From: VAZQ01 sp045811525
GTDB taxonomy: Bacteria; Pseudomonadota; Alphaproteobacteria; Rhizobiales; Xanthobacteraceae
Direction: 5' to 3'
Length of the DNA: 64,000 bases
NCBI GenBank assembly: GCA_045811525.1
Contig: JBJMTV010000003.1
Span: 62,001 to 126,000, forward strand
The notes under the pieces were generated by a model. It saw nothing but the letters and a program-made list of their open reading frames with translations, made no database searches and was not told the origin of the DNA. Position 1 is the stretch's first letter. Every line of letters starts with the position of its first letter. The position numbers and the translations under genes were made by a program. Shown here one piece after another: positions 18,373 to 26,674 of the stretch.

Positions 18373-18404
18373 ATGCAAGTCTTCCCATATGCAAGTCTTC
18401 CCAT
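18373..18404 (-). repeat. Perfect tandem duplication of 16 bases in the cyclase-gene leader
   Basis: Two head-to-tail copies of ATGGGAAGACTTGCAT (minus strand) lie directly upstream of the cyclase start at 18371. Each copy carries GGGAAG, a possible ribosome-binding site, and an ATG. The unit is not a multiple of three, so only the outer ATG (18404) is in frame with the gene. Confidence 0.85.
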
Positions 18405-18609
18405 GCTGGCTTGCGAGCAGCCTCGATCAGGGCGGCATGAATAGCACGCTCAGCACGTCGCGTCGCTGTTTGATGCCGTCGGCTCAGCGGGTCTGCGCCA
18501 GCTTCGGTTAGCGGCACTGGCACGCAGCAGCCGCGAAGCTGTAAGTGATGAGGCGTGAAAAGATGACCAGAAGTTCGGGTCAAGCGCCCAACACACGAGG
18601 AGCGCGCTC

Positions 18610-19596
18610 ATGAGACGCACCAGCTTACTGGCCAGGATGATCGTCGCCTGTACGGCTCTTGTGCTCGCGGGCTCTGCTCTGGCGCAAAGCAGCGGCTATC
18701 CCGAGCGTCCCGTGAAGATCATCGTGCCTTTCGCGGCCGGCGGTCCGACGGACGTGGTGGCGCGGCTCGTTGCGCAGAAGCTCTCAGAGAGACTTGGTCA
18801 GCAGTTCTACATCGAGAACATGCCTGGTGCTGGTGGCAATCATGGCATGGGCACCGCGTCACGCGCGCCTGGCGATGGCTACACCATCCTGATTGCGTCC
18901 TCGAGCTACCAGGTGAATCCCAGTCTTTATGCCAGGCCAACTTACGATCCGGAGCGGGACTTCGCACCGGTGACGATGGCGGGTGCAGCGCCCAACGGCA
19001 TATTCGTGCATCCAAGCGTGCCCGCAAACTCGTTGCGTGAGCTTGTCGACCTGCTGCGAGCCCAACCCGGCAAGTACGCGTTCGCCTCGCCGGGCGTTGG
19101 TACCACGCCCCATCTCAATAGTGAGCTGTTCCGATACACCTACAAGCTCGATTTTCCTCTGGCGCCGTTCGCCGGCGGAGGTCCGGCGATCCAATCGGTG
19201 GTGGCGGGCCACACGCCGGTCTCCATTCAGACCGTCCCGCCCGGCGTGCTATTCGTTCGCGACGGGAAGCTGCGCGCGCTTGGGGTCGCTGCGAAGAAGC
19301 GGTCACCGGCATTGCCGGACGTCCCGACATTCGAGGAGTCCGGCCTCAGCGGGCAGGAGGGCGAGACCATGCAGGGCGTGTTCGTCCCCGCGGCGACTCC
19401 CAAGCGCATTGTCGATCTCTTGCAGGGCGAGATCGCGGCCATTATCCAGCTCCCGGACATCAAGGACAGAATGGATGCACTCGGGTTGGAGCCTGGCGGC
19501 ATGCCCCCAGCAGAGTTCGCCGCTTACCTCAACGCCGACATCGCCAAATGGAAGAAGATCATCACGGACGCGAAGATCCCGTTGATCGGCGGATAA
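18610..19596 (+). CDS. Tripartite tricarboxylate transporter substrate-binding protein (Bug family), third
   Basis: A 328-residue protein with a GAGGAG ribosome site before the ATG and a signal peptide (ARMIVACTALVLAGSALAQ). Bug features: YPERPVKIIVPFAAGGPTDV, FYIENMPGAGGNHGMG, and YDPERDFAPVTMAG. A conserved GTTPHLNSELF segment, part of the ligand pocket in this family, is visible near residue 160. It is divergent from the cyclase gene, with a 238-base intergenic region in which I see no recognisable gene. It is another orphan binding protein without TctA/TctB in the window. Confidence 0.9.
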   Translation: MRRTSLLARMIVACTALVLAGSALAQSSGYPERPVKIIVPFAAGGPTDVVARLVAQKLSERLGQQFYIENMPGAGGNHGMGTASRAPGDGYTILIASSSYQVNPSLYARPTYDPERDFAPVTMAGAAPNGIFVHPSVPANSLRELVDLLRAQPGKYAFASPGVGTTPHLNSELFRYTYKLDFPLAPFAGGGPAIQSVVAGHTPVSIQTVPPGVLFVRDGKLRALGVAAKKRSPALPDVPTFEESGLSGQEGETMQGVFVPAATPKRIVDLLQGEIAAIIQLPDIKDRMDALGLEPGGMPPAEFAAYLNADIAKWKKIITDAKIPLIGG

Positions 19597-19616
19597 GCGC
19601 TCCATATCTGAAATCT

Positions 19617-20678
19617 ATGTCCAGTCCAGCCTCGCTTCTCGCCACCCGGGTGGCGTATGGCGCGGGTCAATTGCCGCGCATCGCGTGGTATATGGGCCAT
19701 GCGCTGGTGATGCGGCGGCTTTCCGCGCATGCCCGCCGCGACACCGCTGCTCGGCCTCCTGCGAATACGGCAGCGCCCGTGCCACAGCGCAACCGGCTCT
19801 ATGCCGATATGGCCGCGCTGTTCGAGCAAGACCTGGCAAATGTGGAGCGTGGTGTTTATCCACTGCCCATCGACCACGACGGCTCGCTCCCAAAGTTGCT
19901 CGAGCGCTCGCGGCTATTCTTTTCCGATCTTCCGGATATCCACCGCCGTCGTGAGCGCGGTTTGCGTGCCGAGGTTCTCGACGAGACAACGCGTGGCATC
20001 CGGCCGCGCTATTATCTGCAGAATTTCCACTTCCAGTCGGGCGGCTGGATGACGAAGGAGTCGGCGAAACGGTACGACACTCAGGTCGAGGTGCTGTTTC
20101 AGGGAACGGCGAATGCCATCCGGCGCCAAGCCCTGCTACCGCTTGCTGCGCACTTTGCAGCACGCGACCAGCGCCGCCTGCGCTTGCTCGATGTCGGCTG
20201 CGGCACTGGCCGTCTTATCGACTTCATCAAGCAGGCGTGGCCGCGTCTTCCCGTGCTCGGGCTTGACATGTCCGATGCTTATCTTGGCGAGGCGCGCCGT
20301 CATCTCGCGCGTTGCTGCTGGCTCGACCTCATCGTCGGCAAGGCGGAAGCGCTGCCGCTCGCGCAGGCGACGCTCGACGCGGTCACCAGCGTCTTTCTGT
20401 TTCACGAGCTGCCGCCCTCGATACGCCGGGCCGCGATTGCTGAGTTTGCCCGTGTGCTCAGGCCCGGCGGCACGCTGGTGCTTGTTGACTCGCTGCAATT
20501 CGGCGATCAGCCCGACTACGATGGCATGCTCGAGCTCTTTCCGCAGAATTATCACGAGCCCTATTATGGGAGCTATTTGAATGAGGATTTCCGCGCGATC
20601 GCGAAGAGCTGTGGGCTCGAGCTTCGGCGCAACGTACCCGCCTTCATCGCCAAGGTCATGGTCTTCGACAAACGTTGA
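19617..20678 (+). CDS. Class I SAM-dependent methyltransferase with N-terminal extension
   Basis: The start at 19617 avoids overlap with the Bug gene; the longer frame from 19548 is less likely. The product (353 residues) has a methyltransferase domain in its C-terminal half: motif I LLDVGCGTGRLIDFI, acidic VLGLDMSDAYL, and post-motif regions (AVTSVFLFHELP, FARVLRPGGTLVLVDS), UbiE-like. The N-terminal ~170 residues are helical and carry a YPLPIDHDGSLPKLLERSRLFFSDL stretch, with no domain I recognise. The target molecule is unknown; small-molecule or lipid methylation is the usual role. It is followed 74 bases later by the DUF1194 gene. Confidence 0.85.
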   Translation: MSSPASLLATRVAYGAGQLPRIAWYMGHALVMRRLSAHARRDTAARPPANTAAPVPQRNRLYADMAALFEQDLANVERGVYPLPIDHDGSLPKLLERSRLFFSDLPDIHRRRERGLRAEVLDETTRGIRPRYYLQNFHFQSGGWMTKESAKRYDTQVEVLFQGTANAIRRQALLPLAAHFAARDQRRLRLLDVGCGTGRLIDFIKQAWPRLPVLGLDMSDAYLGEARRHLARCCWLDLIVGKAEALPLAQATLDAVTSVFLFHELPPSIRRAAIAEFARVLRPGGTLVLVDSLQFGDQPDYDGMLELFPQNYHEPYYGSYLNEDFRAIAKSCGLELRRNVPAFIAKVMVFDKR

Positions 20679-20752
20679 GTGCGGCATTTGCCGGCCCGCG
20701 TAGGGCCTTGTGGCAAAGACCTATCAAGCTGATGCTTCCGGGGAGGGCGCAG

Positions 20753-21469
20753 ATGGTCCATTGGATGGCCTTGATCAAGCTCGCTGTCATGTGTCGCCAC
20801 TGCTTCATCGGCATAGCGCTCGCATTCTCTATGGCGCTCCCGGCGAGGGCGCAAACCGAGGTTGACCTGCAGCTGGTGCTTGCCGTCGATGCATCCGGCA
20901 GCGTTGATCGGTATCGTTTCGAGCTGCAGAAGCAGGGCTACGTCGCGGCCTTCCGCCACGAACAGGTGCGGCAAGCAATTCGCTCCGGATTTCATCAGGC
21001 CATTGCGGTGAGCATGGTGCAATGGACCGGGCCGCTGATGCAGGTCCAGGTGGCCGACTGGACCAAGGTCGGCGATGAGGAGTCCGCCACAGCTTTCGCG
21101 GAAGCAATCGAGACTGCGCCGCGCCGCCTGTTTGGCGGTGGCACCTCCATCAGCGGCGCCATCGATCATGGCGCGACCCTCTTCGCCAGGAGCCCTTACC
21201 TTGCGAGCCGACGCGTCATCGATATCTCCGGCGACGGCTCCAACAATCGTGGCCGCTCGGTCCAGCTTGCTCGCGATGAGGCAGTCAGCGCTGGCATTGG
21301 CATCAATGGGCTGCCTATCCTCACGCTCGAGCCCCATCTCGACCGCTATTATTATGAGAACGTGATTGGTGGTCCGGGTGCTTTCATCGTCGTAGCGAAA
21401 GACTTCGAAACCTTCGGCGAGGCCATCCTCAAAAAGCTGATCAGTGAGATCGCCTCCAACGCGCGCTAG
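20753..21469 (+). CDS. DUF1194 protein with von Willebrand factor A domain
   Basis: The start at 20753 has GGGGAGGG about 7 bases upstream. The 238-residue product has a signal peptide (hydrophobic, ending PARAQTE) followed by a VWA-type domain: MIDAS motif DASGSVDRY (DxSxS), the later threonine in GGGTSISGAI and the aspartate in ISGDGSNNRG. DUF1194 proteins are common in rhizobia and predicted to be periplasmic. A metal-dependent adhesion or protein-binding role follows from the fold; the partner is unknown. It comes after the methyltransferase gene on the same strand. Confidence 0.9.
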   Translation: MVHWMALIKLAVMCRHCFIGIALAFSMALPARAQTEVDLQLVLAVDASGSVDRYRFELQKQGYVAAFRHEQVRQAIRSGFHQAIAVSMVQWTGPLMQVQVADWTKVGDEESATAFAEAIETAPRRLFGGGTSISGAIDHGATLFARSPYLASRRVIDISGDGSNNRGRSVQLARDEAVSAGIGINGLPILTLEPHLDRYYYENVIGGPGAFIVVAKDFETFGEAILKKLISEIASNAR

Positions 21470-21632
21470 TATGGCGCTGCAGGCGCGCCACGCGCAGGTG
21501 CAGCAGCATTGCATATGCTTGGTGCAGCCTGGATGCGGCCGTTCGCGCGAATGCGCGAAGGACGGAACCATGCCGGTTCCGGGTTGTTGTATTTTCGTCT
21601 TTGACGGGTGGCAAACGACGACGGAGATCACG

Positions 21633-21842
21633 ATGGCTCAGGTCATCACGCGTTGCCGGCTGACCGGCCATTACCTGTTCATGGGGATGGATGTGGACCC
21701 CAAGGATTTCACCCGTAGTGCCGGCCCCTTCGCGCGCAAGTTCTGTCCCTTCTGTGCCTGCGAGCACCTTTGGCACAAGGAGGATGCGAAGTTCCTGACC
21801 CGCAAGACAGAGCCGGCAAACCGCATTCAGCAGGCAAGCTGA
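21633..21842 (+). CDS. Small conserved zinc-ribbon-like protein
   Basis: A 69-residue protein starting MAQVITRCRLTGHYLFMG, with a CPFCACEHLW cysteine cluster near the middle and an upstream cysteine in TRC, so a partial metal-binding site is likely. A weak GGAG lies ahead of the ATG. Short proteins of this kind are recalled from Bradyrhizobium-type genomes and have no known function. The longer frame from 21444 is less likely because its N-terminus is not conserved-looking and overlaps the DUF1194 gene. Confidence 0.6.
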   Translation: MAQVITRCRLTGHYLFMGMDVDPKDFTRSAGPFARKFCPFCACEHLWHKEDAKFLTRKTEPANRIQQAS

Positions 21843-21942
21843 ACGCCGCAAGGGATACGCGAGCCGCGCGCGCCGTCCGCCGGCTACGCATAGTGATGTG
21901 CTCGCGAACGGGCGTGGTGCCTTTCACTGGCTGCAGAGGCTA

Positions 21943-23199
21943 TCAGGCCGGCGACTGCTCCCTCACGATTCCGGCCTCCAGCAGTGCGCTGTAGGCGTCC
22001 TCGTCGATCCCGAGATCGCCGAGAATGGCCCGATTGTGCTGGCCGAGTGTTGGCGCTGGCGTGCGGATCGCACCTGGCGTGTCGAGGAGCCGCGGCACCA
22101 CGGCATGCATCGGCAGCTTGTCTATCTCGTCGTCCGGATAATCGGCGAGGATCTCACGGGCGATGACGTGCGGGTCCTCGAGGATCTGTGCCGTGTCGTA
22201 GATGGGTCCGATGGTCACTTGCGCCGCTTCGAAGAAGGCGACGTTCTCTGATTGAGTTCGCTCCTTGATGAAAGAACCGATGATGCTGTCGAGCTCGTGT
22301 GCATGCTGGAGCCGCCCTGCATTGTCGCAGTAGCGTGGATCCTCGATCAACTCTGGCCGGCCGATGGCGCGGAAAACGCGATCGGCCATGGAGTGGATCG
22401 AAGCGGAAAGCCCGACATATTTGCCGTCCTTGCAGCGGTACACGTTGCGTGGCGCCGTCGTGCTCGAGCGGCTGCCGGTGCGCGGCGTGAGTGCTCCGGT
22501 CAGGCGATAATTTGCAGCCTGCGGCCCGAGAATGGCGAACAGCGGATCGAGCAGCGGCAGATCGATCACCTGGCCGCGGCCCCCATTCACCTCCACTTGC
22601 CGCAGCGCGATCATCACCGCCGAGGCGCCGTAGAGGCCAGCTACCGCATCCGCCAGCGGCATCGGCGGCAGCACCGGCTCGCGGTCCGCAAACCCATTGA
22701 GGGCAGCAAAGCCTGACATTCCCTCGACCAGCGTCCCGAAGCCGGGGCGCTGGCTGTAGGGACCGTCCTGCCCCCAGCCAGAGATGCGCAATATCACCAC
22801 GCTAGGATTGAGTGCGAGCAGCGTCTCCGGCCCAAGGCCCATTTCCTCGATCACCCCGGGGCGGAAGCTTTCAACGAAAATTGCTGCCGAGGGGACGAGC
22901 GCCTTTACGAGCTCCGTTGCCTTTTGCCGCCGCAGGTCGAGGCAGAGGCTTTTCTTATTGCGGCCGTAAATCTTCCAATGAAGCGGGATGTCCTTGGTGC
23001 GCCAGGACCGCAACGTATCGCCTTGCGGCGGCTCGACCTTGATCACCTCAGCGCCGTAATCACCGAGAATTTGCGTGAGCAGGTTGCCCGCGACAAGCCG
23101 CGACAGATCGAGCACGCGTACGCCCGTCAAGGGTCCGCGCGCCGGTGCATCATAATCGCGCTGGCGCAGCTTCGACGTCATCAGGTTGCGTCGGTCCAT
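21943..23199 (-). CDS. CaiB/BaiF-family CoA-transferase
   Basis: The 418-residue protein has family III CoA-transferase features: PLTGVRVLDLSRLVAGN near the N-terminus, EVIKVEPPQGDTLR, a KSLCLDLRRQKAT block, and PLADAVAGLYGA, whose Asp is the expected acyl-carrying nucleophile. These enzymes move CoA between acyl-CoA and free carboxylic acids and form intertwined dimers. It probably activates a carboxylic acid for degradation. ATG 23181 (MTSKLRQRD) is a possible alternative start. The downstream transglutaminase gene is transcribed in the same direction 45 bases upstream of this start. Confidence 0.92.
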   Translation of the reverse strand: MDRRNLMTSKLRQRDYDAPARGPLTGVRVLDLSRLVAGNLLTQILGDYGAEVIKVEPPQGDTLRSWRTKDIPLHWKIYGRNKKSLCLDLRRQKATELVKALVPSAAIFVESFRPGVIEEMGLGPETLLALNPSVVILRISGWGQDGPYSQRPGFGTLVEGMSGFAALNGFADREPVLPPMPLADAVAGLYGASAVMIALRQVEVNGGRGQVIDLPLLDPLFAILGPQAANYRLTGALTPRTGSRSSTTAPRNVYRCKDGKYVGLSASIHSMADRVFRAIGRPELIEDPRYCDNAGRLQHAHELDSIIGSFIKERTQSENVAFFEAAQVTIGPIYDTAQILEDPHVIAREILADYPDDEIDKLPMHAVVPRLLDTPGAIRTPAPTLGQHNRAILGDLGIDEDAYSALLEAGIVREQSPA

Positions 23200-23244
23200 G
23201 GAGACGATGCTTGTCTCAACTCGCGCGAGGGCAGTCGCTTGGGG

Positions 23245-23952
23245 TCACCGCGCAAGGGTTGCCTCTGTGCCCAGCGGCACGAATGGCTCATCGGCAACGC
23301 CGTCCGCGCAAAACGACGGCGGATAATAGGACGCGAAGTCCTCCTTGATGCGGGTGAACGGCAAATCCGACCAGAAACCGTGATGGTGCAGATACTCCAT
23401 TCGCACGTTCTGCCGGGCGTCGTATTCCTGAAGCACGGCGTCCGCGGTGCCATCGAACTCTGTCGGCAGGACGCCGAAGCGGGTGCAGAGCTCGACATTG
23501 AATGCCGGGGCGACCTTCATCCACCTGCCGTCGAGATAGAGCGCCGCATAGCCATGATGAAGAAACACCTCTTTGCCTCCCATGGCGCGCTTGAGCCGAT
23601 CGGAGGTGAAATGATTTACGACGTCGCTCAGACCAAGGGCGGAAGGTATCCCAACTGCACGCGCGGCGGCGGCGAGGAGCACCGCCTTGGGTATGCAGAA
23701 TGAGCGGCCCTCGCGCACAACAGTGCTCGCTTCAAACGCCGCGGGCTCGAGGCGGATGGCAAACGGGTCGTAGCGGATCTCATCGCGGACCGCATAAAAC
23801 AGCCGCACAGCCTTGCGCTTCGGTAAGGTCTCGCTGCCGATCACGCGGCTGACGAAGTCCCGGACGAGAGGATCGTCGAAAGCGAGGAACCGGGTGGGCG
23901 CGAGATAGGCCGGTCCTGGCTCCGGCAAGCCGTAAGGCGTGAAAATCATCAT
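23245..23952 (-). CDS. Transglutaminase-like domain protein
   Basis: Start chosen at the ATG at 23952 (MMIFTPYGLPEPGP); the reported longer frame from 24069 has no sign of conservation. The 235-residue product shows the transglutaminase-like core: Cys in EGRSFCIPKAVLLAAAARAVGIPS, His in HHGYAALYLDGRWMKVAPAFN and a following Asp/Asn position, forming the cysteine-protease-like triad. Members act as peptidases or in amide chemistry. It lies immediately upstream of the CoA-transferase gene on the same strand. Confidence 0.82.
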   Translation of the reverse strand: MMIFTPYGLPEPGPAYLAPTRFLAFDDPLVRDFVSRVIGSETLPKRKAVRLFYAVRDEIRYDPFAIRLEPAAFEASTVVREGRSFCIPKAVLLAAAARAVGIPSALGLSDVVNHFTSDRLKRAMGGKEVFLHHGYAALYLDGRWMKVAPAFNVELCTRFGVLPTEFDGTADAVLQEYDARQNVRMEYLHHHGFWSDLPFTRIKEDFASYYPPSFCADGVADEPFVPLGTEATLAR

Positions 23953-24168
23953 GTCTCCAGCATGTCCTGCGGGCGAAGGGAGAGGGAAAAGCCGGCAGAT
24001 GATGCCTAGAAACTGGCGCTCTGTCGCGGGTTTCGCAGCTCGCTTAATGCCACGATGCGACCGCGGCAAGATCCCTGCCGCACCCGCGACGGCGTTAGGT
24101 ATTGCCTTGTCCGAATGGAACGAAAGAAGAACTCGAACGTTCTTTGACTCCAGACCGCGGAGCAGCAG

Positions 24169-24408
24169 ATGAGCCAGAACACCAACCCCAAGGTCGATGC
24201 TGGACCGGCTTCAAACCTGGAGAAGGACCCTGACGCATGGGTATCCGGTGACGAGCCCATGACGGGCGCTCAGGCGTCTTATCTGAAGACGCTTTCCGAC
24301 CAGGCGCACGATTTGAACGCGTTCGCCGAGGGACTCTCAAAAGCGGAGGCCTCCAAGCGCATTGATGCTTTGAAGCAGAAGATCGAGAAGGCCCGGCAGC
24401 GCGCCTAG
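24169..24408 (+). CDS. DUF3072 domain-containing protein
   Basis: A 79-residue protein with a GGAG site before the ATG. It holds the DUF3072 signature: SNLEKDPDAWVSGDEPMTGAQASYLKTLSDQA, then a helical C-terminus ending KIEKARQRA. The family is small, acidic-then-basic, found in rhizobia and other bacteria, and of unknown function. It is the first of a run of small genes around the MT-A70 methyltransferase. Confidence 0.85.
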   Translation: MSQNTNPKVDAGPASNLEKDPDAWVSGDEPMTGAQASYLKTLSDQAHDLNAFAEGLSKAEASKRIDALKQKIEKARQRA

Positions 24409-24519
24409 CGCGTCCATCGAGCTGCGCGAGCCACTTCCTTCGAGGCAGATTACTATCTGAATTTTTTGGCGGGATAACGATACGCATTCTTCTCGCCGCC
24501 GAACGAGAATCGTTGCACT

Positions 24520-25284
24520 GTGCCCTTCAGCTCCGACGGCAAATGCTTATGGCGGCGCATGCAGGATCGGCCCGGAGCCACAGAGAGGCCCATCGCCTGC
24601 CAGGTCATACCGATGAAGAGGATGACGGAGCGCCGTACGGTCGAGGAGCGGACGCCGGAGGAGCGCCAGGATCTGTTCTGGTGGGCTGGTGCACGGAAAT
24701 TTTCGACTGTTCTCGCCGATCCGCCGTGGCGCTTTCAAAACAGCACCGGAAAGATCGCCCCTGAGCACCGGCGCCTCACCCGCTACGGCACGCTCTCACT
24801 CGCGGACATCAAGTCGCTTCCGGTGAGCGCCATGGTCACCGAGCCAGCGCATCTTTATTTGTGGGTGCCCAATGCTCTTCTCGCCGAGGGTTTGGCCGTC
24901 ATGACGGCCTGGGGGTTCACCTACAAGTCGAACATCGTGTGGCACAAGATACGCAAGGACGGCGGGCCGGACGGTCGCGGTGTGGGCTTCTACTTCCGCA
25001 ATGTGACCGAGCTTGTTCTTTTCGGGATTCGCGGCAAGAACGCGCGTACGCTTGCGCCCGGACGCCGGCAGGTGAACTTCATCGCCACGCGAAAGCGCGA
25101 GCACTCGAAGAAGCCGGATGAGCTCTACCCGATGATTGAAGCATGCTCGCCCGGGCCGTTCGTCGAGCTGTTCGCGCGTGGGGCTCGAACGGGCTGGACG
25201 GCGTGGGGTCATCAGGCCGGCGCCTACCGCCCGAGCTGGCCCACATACAAGAACAACAGCGGCGCTCTTGTCGCGGCCGAGTAG
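24520..25284 (+). CDS. MT-A70-family adenine-N6 methyltransferase
   Basis: The catalytic motif DPPW (ADPPWRFQNSTGK) places this in the MT-A70/Ime4-like clade of N6-adenine methyltransferases, which modify DNA or RNA. The family's other features are present: HLYLWVPNALLAEG and, near the C-terminus, the DELYPMIEACSPGPFVELFAR block. The start is uncertain: GTG at 24520, ATG at 24559 and ATG at 24613 or 24622 are all possible, and the DPPW lies about 65 residues into the longest form. No restriction endonuclease is adjacent, so it looks like a solitary methyltransferase. It is flanked by DUF3072 and DUF3606 small genes. Confidence 0.82.
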   Translation: MPFSSDGKCLWRRMQDRPGATERPIACQVIPMKRMTERRTVEERTPEERQDLFWWAGARKFSTVLADPPWRFQNSTGKIAPEHRRLTRYGTLSLADIKSLPVSAMVTEPAHLYLWVPNALLAEGLAVMTAWGFTYKSNIVWHKIRKDGGPDGRGVGFYFRNVTELVLFGIRGKNARTLAPGRRQVNFIATRKREHSKKPDELYPMIEACSPGPFVELFARGARTGWTAWGHQAGAYRPSWPTYKNNSGALVAAE

Positions 25285-25285
25285 A

Positions 25286-25465
25286 TCAGCGGCTCAGCTC
25301 CTTCTCGACTCGCCGACGGCTGTTGCCCCCCCGTTTGACAGCGCGTTTCACGCGCGCGGGCGACTTTCCGGTCTTCTTCGCCTCGTATCGGACCTCGTGC
25401 TTCTGGCCGCCGGCCACGCGTGCCCGGTCCTGCTTCCTGCCCCGCTTCGTCTGCTTCTTCGCCAT
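25286..25465 (-). CDS. Small basic DUF3606-like protein
   Basis: Start at the ATG at 25465 with GGAGGA about six bases upstream gives 59 residues: a Lys/Arg-rich N-terminus, then HEVRYEAKKTGKSPARVKRAVKRGG, which follows the DUF3606 pattern (EVRYWTKxLGVSxxxLxxAVxxVG). DUF3606 proteins are tiny and basic, found widely in rhizobia, and have no proven function; a nucleic-acid-binding role has been suggested only by composition. It is convergent with the MT-A70 gene, the stops nearly abutting. Confidence 0.65.
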   Translation of the reverse strand: MAKKQTKRGRKQDRARVAGGQKHEVRYEAKKTGKSPARVKRAVKRGGNSRRRVEKELSR

Positions 25466-25624
25466 GAGGTCCTCCGGAAAGAACTGTTGCGGACGGTGTG
25501 CGCGTAGAGCCGGCGTCACAGCAGCGCGCTTGCGCTCCTGCAAACCACAAAGGTGGCAAGTAGGTTCCGCTGCGCGATCACAACCGTCTACACTCGTCAG
25601 CTGTTCAGAAGCTCGAGGATGCTT

Positions 25625-26623
25625 ATGTCAGACCTGAAGATCACGTTGGCATGCTGGAATTACGATCGGACCCGCGCGCTCATGGATGGGAGCGTCAAGC
25701 CGCACGGCATCGAGCTCACCTATCAGAACTCGTTCCCCGCGGCGACCTTTCATCGGATGATGGGGAAACAGGAGTTCGAAGCTTCGGAGCTCGGGTTGAC
25801 CTTTTACCTGGACTCGCTGCACGAGCCGGATCCGCCTTTCGTCGCCATCCCGGCTTATCCCATTCGTCTGTTCTCGCACTCCGCCATTTACGTGAACACG
25901 CATAAAGGAATCCGGGAGCCCAAGGGCCTGATCGGCAAAAGGATCGGTGAGTTCTTTCTATATGGTCACGACGCCGGCACTTGGGCCAAAGGCATCCTGC
26001 AGGACCATTACGGTGTGCCGATCGACTCATATGAAAACTTCATCGGCGGGGTGGAACGTCCGACGCCGCCGCTCCCCTGGTACAAGCAGAAACCACCCGG
26101 GCATATCAAGGTGCAGCACATCGGCACCGAGACCACACTGGACAAGCTCCTGGAGGCGGGCGAGATCGACGCGCTGTTTTCTGCACTTGTGCCGCCGTCA
26201 ATGGTGCGGGGCTCGAAGAACGTTGCGCGCCTGTTTCCCGACTTCGAAGCGGTCGAGCGCCAGTATTACAAGGACACCGGCATCTTCCCGATCCAGCACG
26301 TGGTCGCCATCCGCAAAGACGTGTACCGGGCCTATCCCTGGGTGGCAAAGTCGTTGTACGACGCCTTCAAGCAGGCACGCGACCACGCCTACGAGCTCTA
26401 CCGGCATCAGGCTGAGAATATGCACCGCATGTTCATGGTGCCATGGATCACCCAGCATTTCCTGGAGATCCAAGCATTGCTCGGGGACGACTGGTTTCCC
26501 TACGGCTTGCAACGAAATTACCAGGCATTGGAGACCTTCCTGCGGTACCACCACGAGCAGGGTCTCTCGAAGCGGCTCTTCACGCCGGAGGAGTTGTTCG
26601 TCCCTGAAACGCTGGTGGATTGA
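25625..26623 (+). CDS. Periplasmic-binding-like protein of the 4,5-dihydroxyphthalate decarboxylase group
   Basis: Start chosen at the ATG at 25625, with GAGG seven bases upstream; 25619 is the alternative. The 332-residue product has features of the 4,5-dihydroxyphthalate decarboxylase-like family: KITLACWNYDRTRALMDG, GIELTYQN, EASELGLTFYLDS and the VPAFPIRLFSHSAIYVN-like segment (here AIPAYPIRLFSHSAIYVN). The family has the fold of periplasmic binding proteins, but no signal peptide is visible here, and members include decarboxylases of aromatic acids. A cytosolic enzymatic role is therefore as possible as binding. It is followed 51 bases later by a Bug gene. Confidence 0.78.
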   Translation: MSDLKITLACWNYDRTRALMDGSVKPHGIELTYQNSFPAATFHRMMGKQEFEASELGLTFYLDSLHEPDPPFVAIPAYPIRLFSHSAIYVNTHKGIREPKGLIGKRIGEFFLYGHDAGTWAKGILQDHYGVPIDSYENFIGGVERPTPPLPWYKQKPPGHIKVQHIGTETTLDKLLEAGEIDALFSALVPPSMVRGSKNVARLFPDFEAVERQYYKDTGIFPIQHVVAIRKDVYRAYPWVAKSLYDAFKQARDHAYELYRHQAENMHRMFMVPWITQHFLEIQALLGDDWFPYGLQRNYQALETFLRYHHEQGLSKRLFTPEELFVPETLVD

Positions 26624-26674
26624 GCAACGCTCGACAGGCCGCGTAGGCCTCAGCCGTCTGGAAGGGGGGCACGC

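Noticed and set aside
18368..18583. A 71-codon minus-strand frame upstream of the cyclase gene.
   Set aside because: It runs through the 16-base duplication and the cyclase leader, with no conserved pattern.
21470..21500. Short GC-rich inverted repeat (TGGCGC/GCGCCA) after DUF1194, considered as a terminator.
   Set aside because: Short stem, no following T-run, and such pairs arise often in GC-rich DNA.
20573..21631. A 352-codon antisense frame across the DUF1194 gene.
   Set aside because: The sense strand has signal peptide and VWA motifs; the antisense product looks random.
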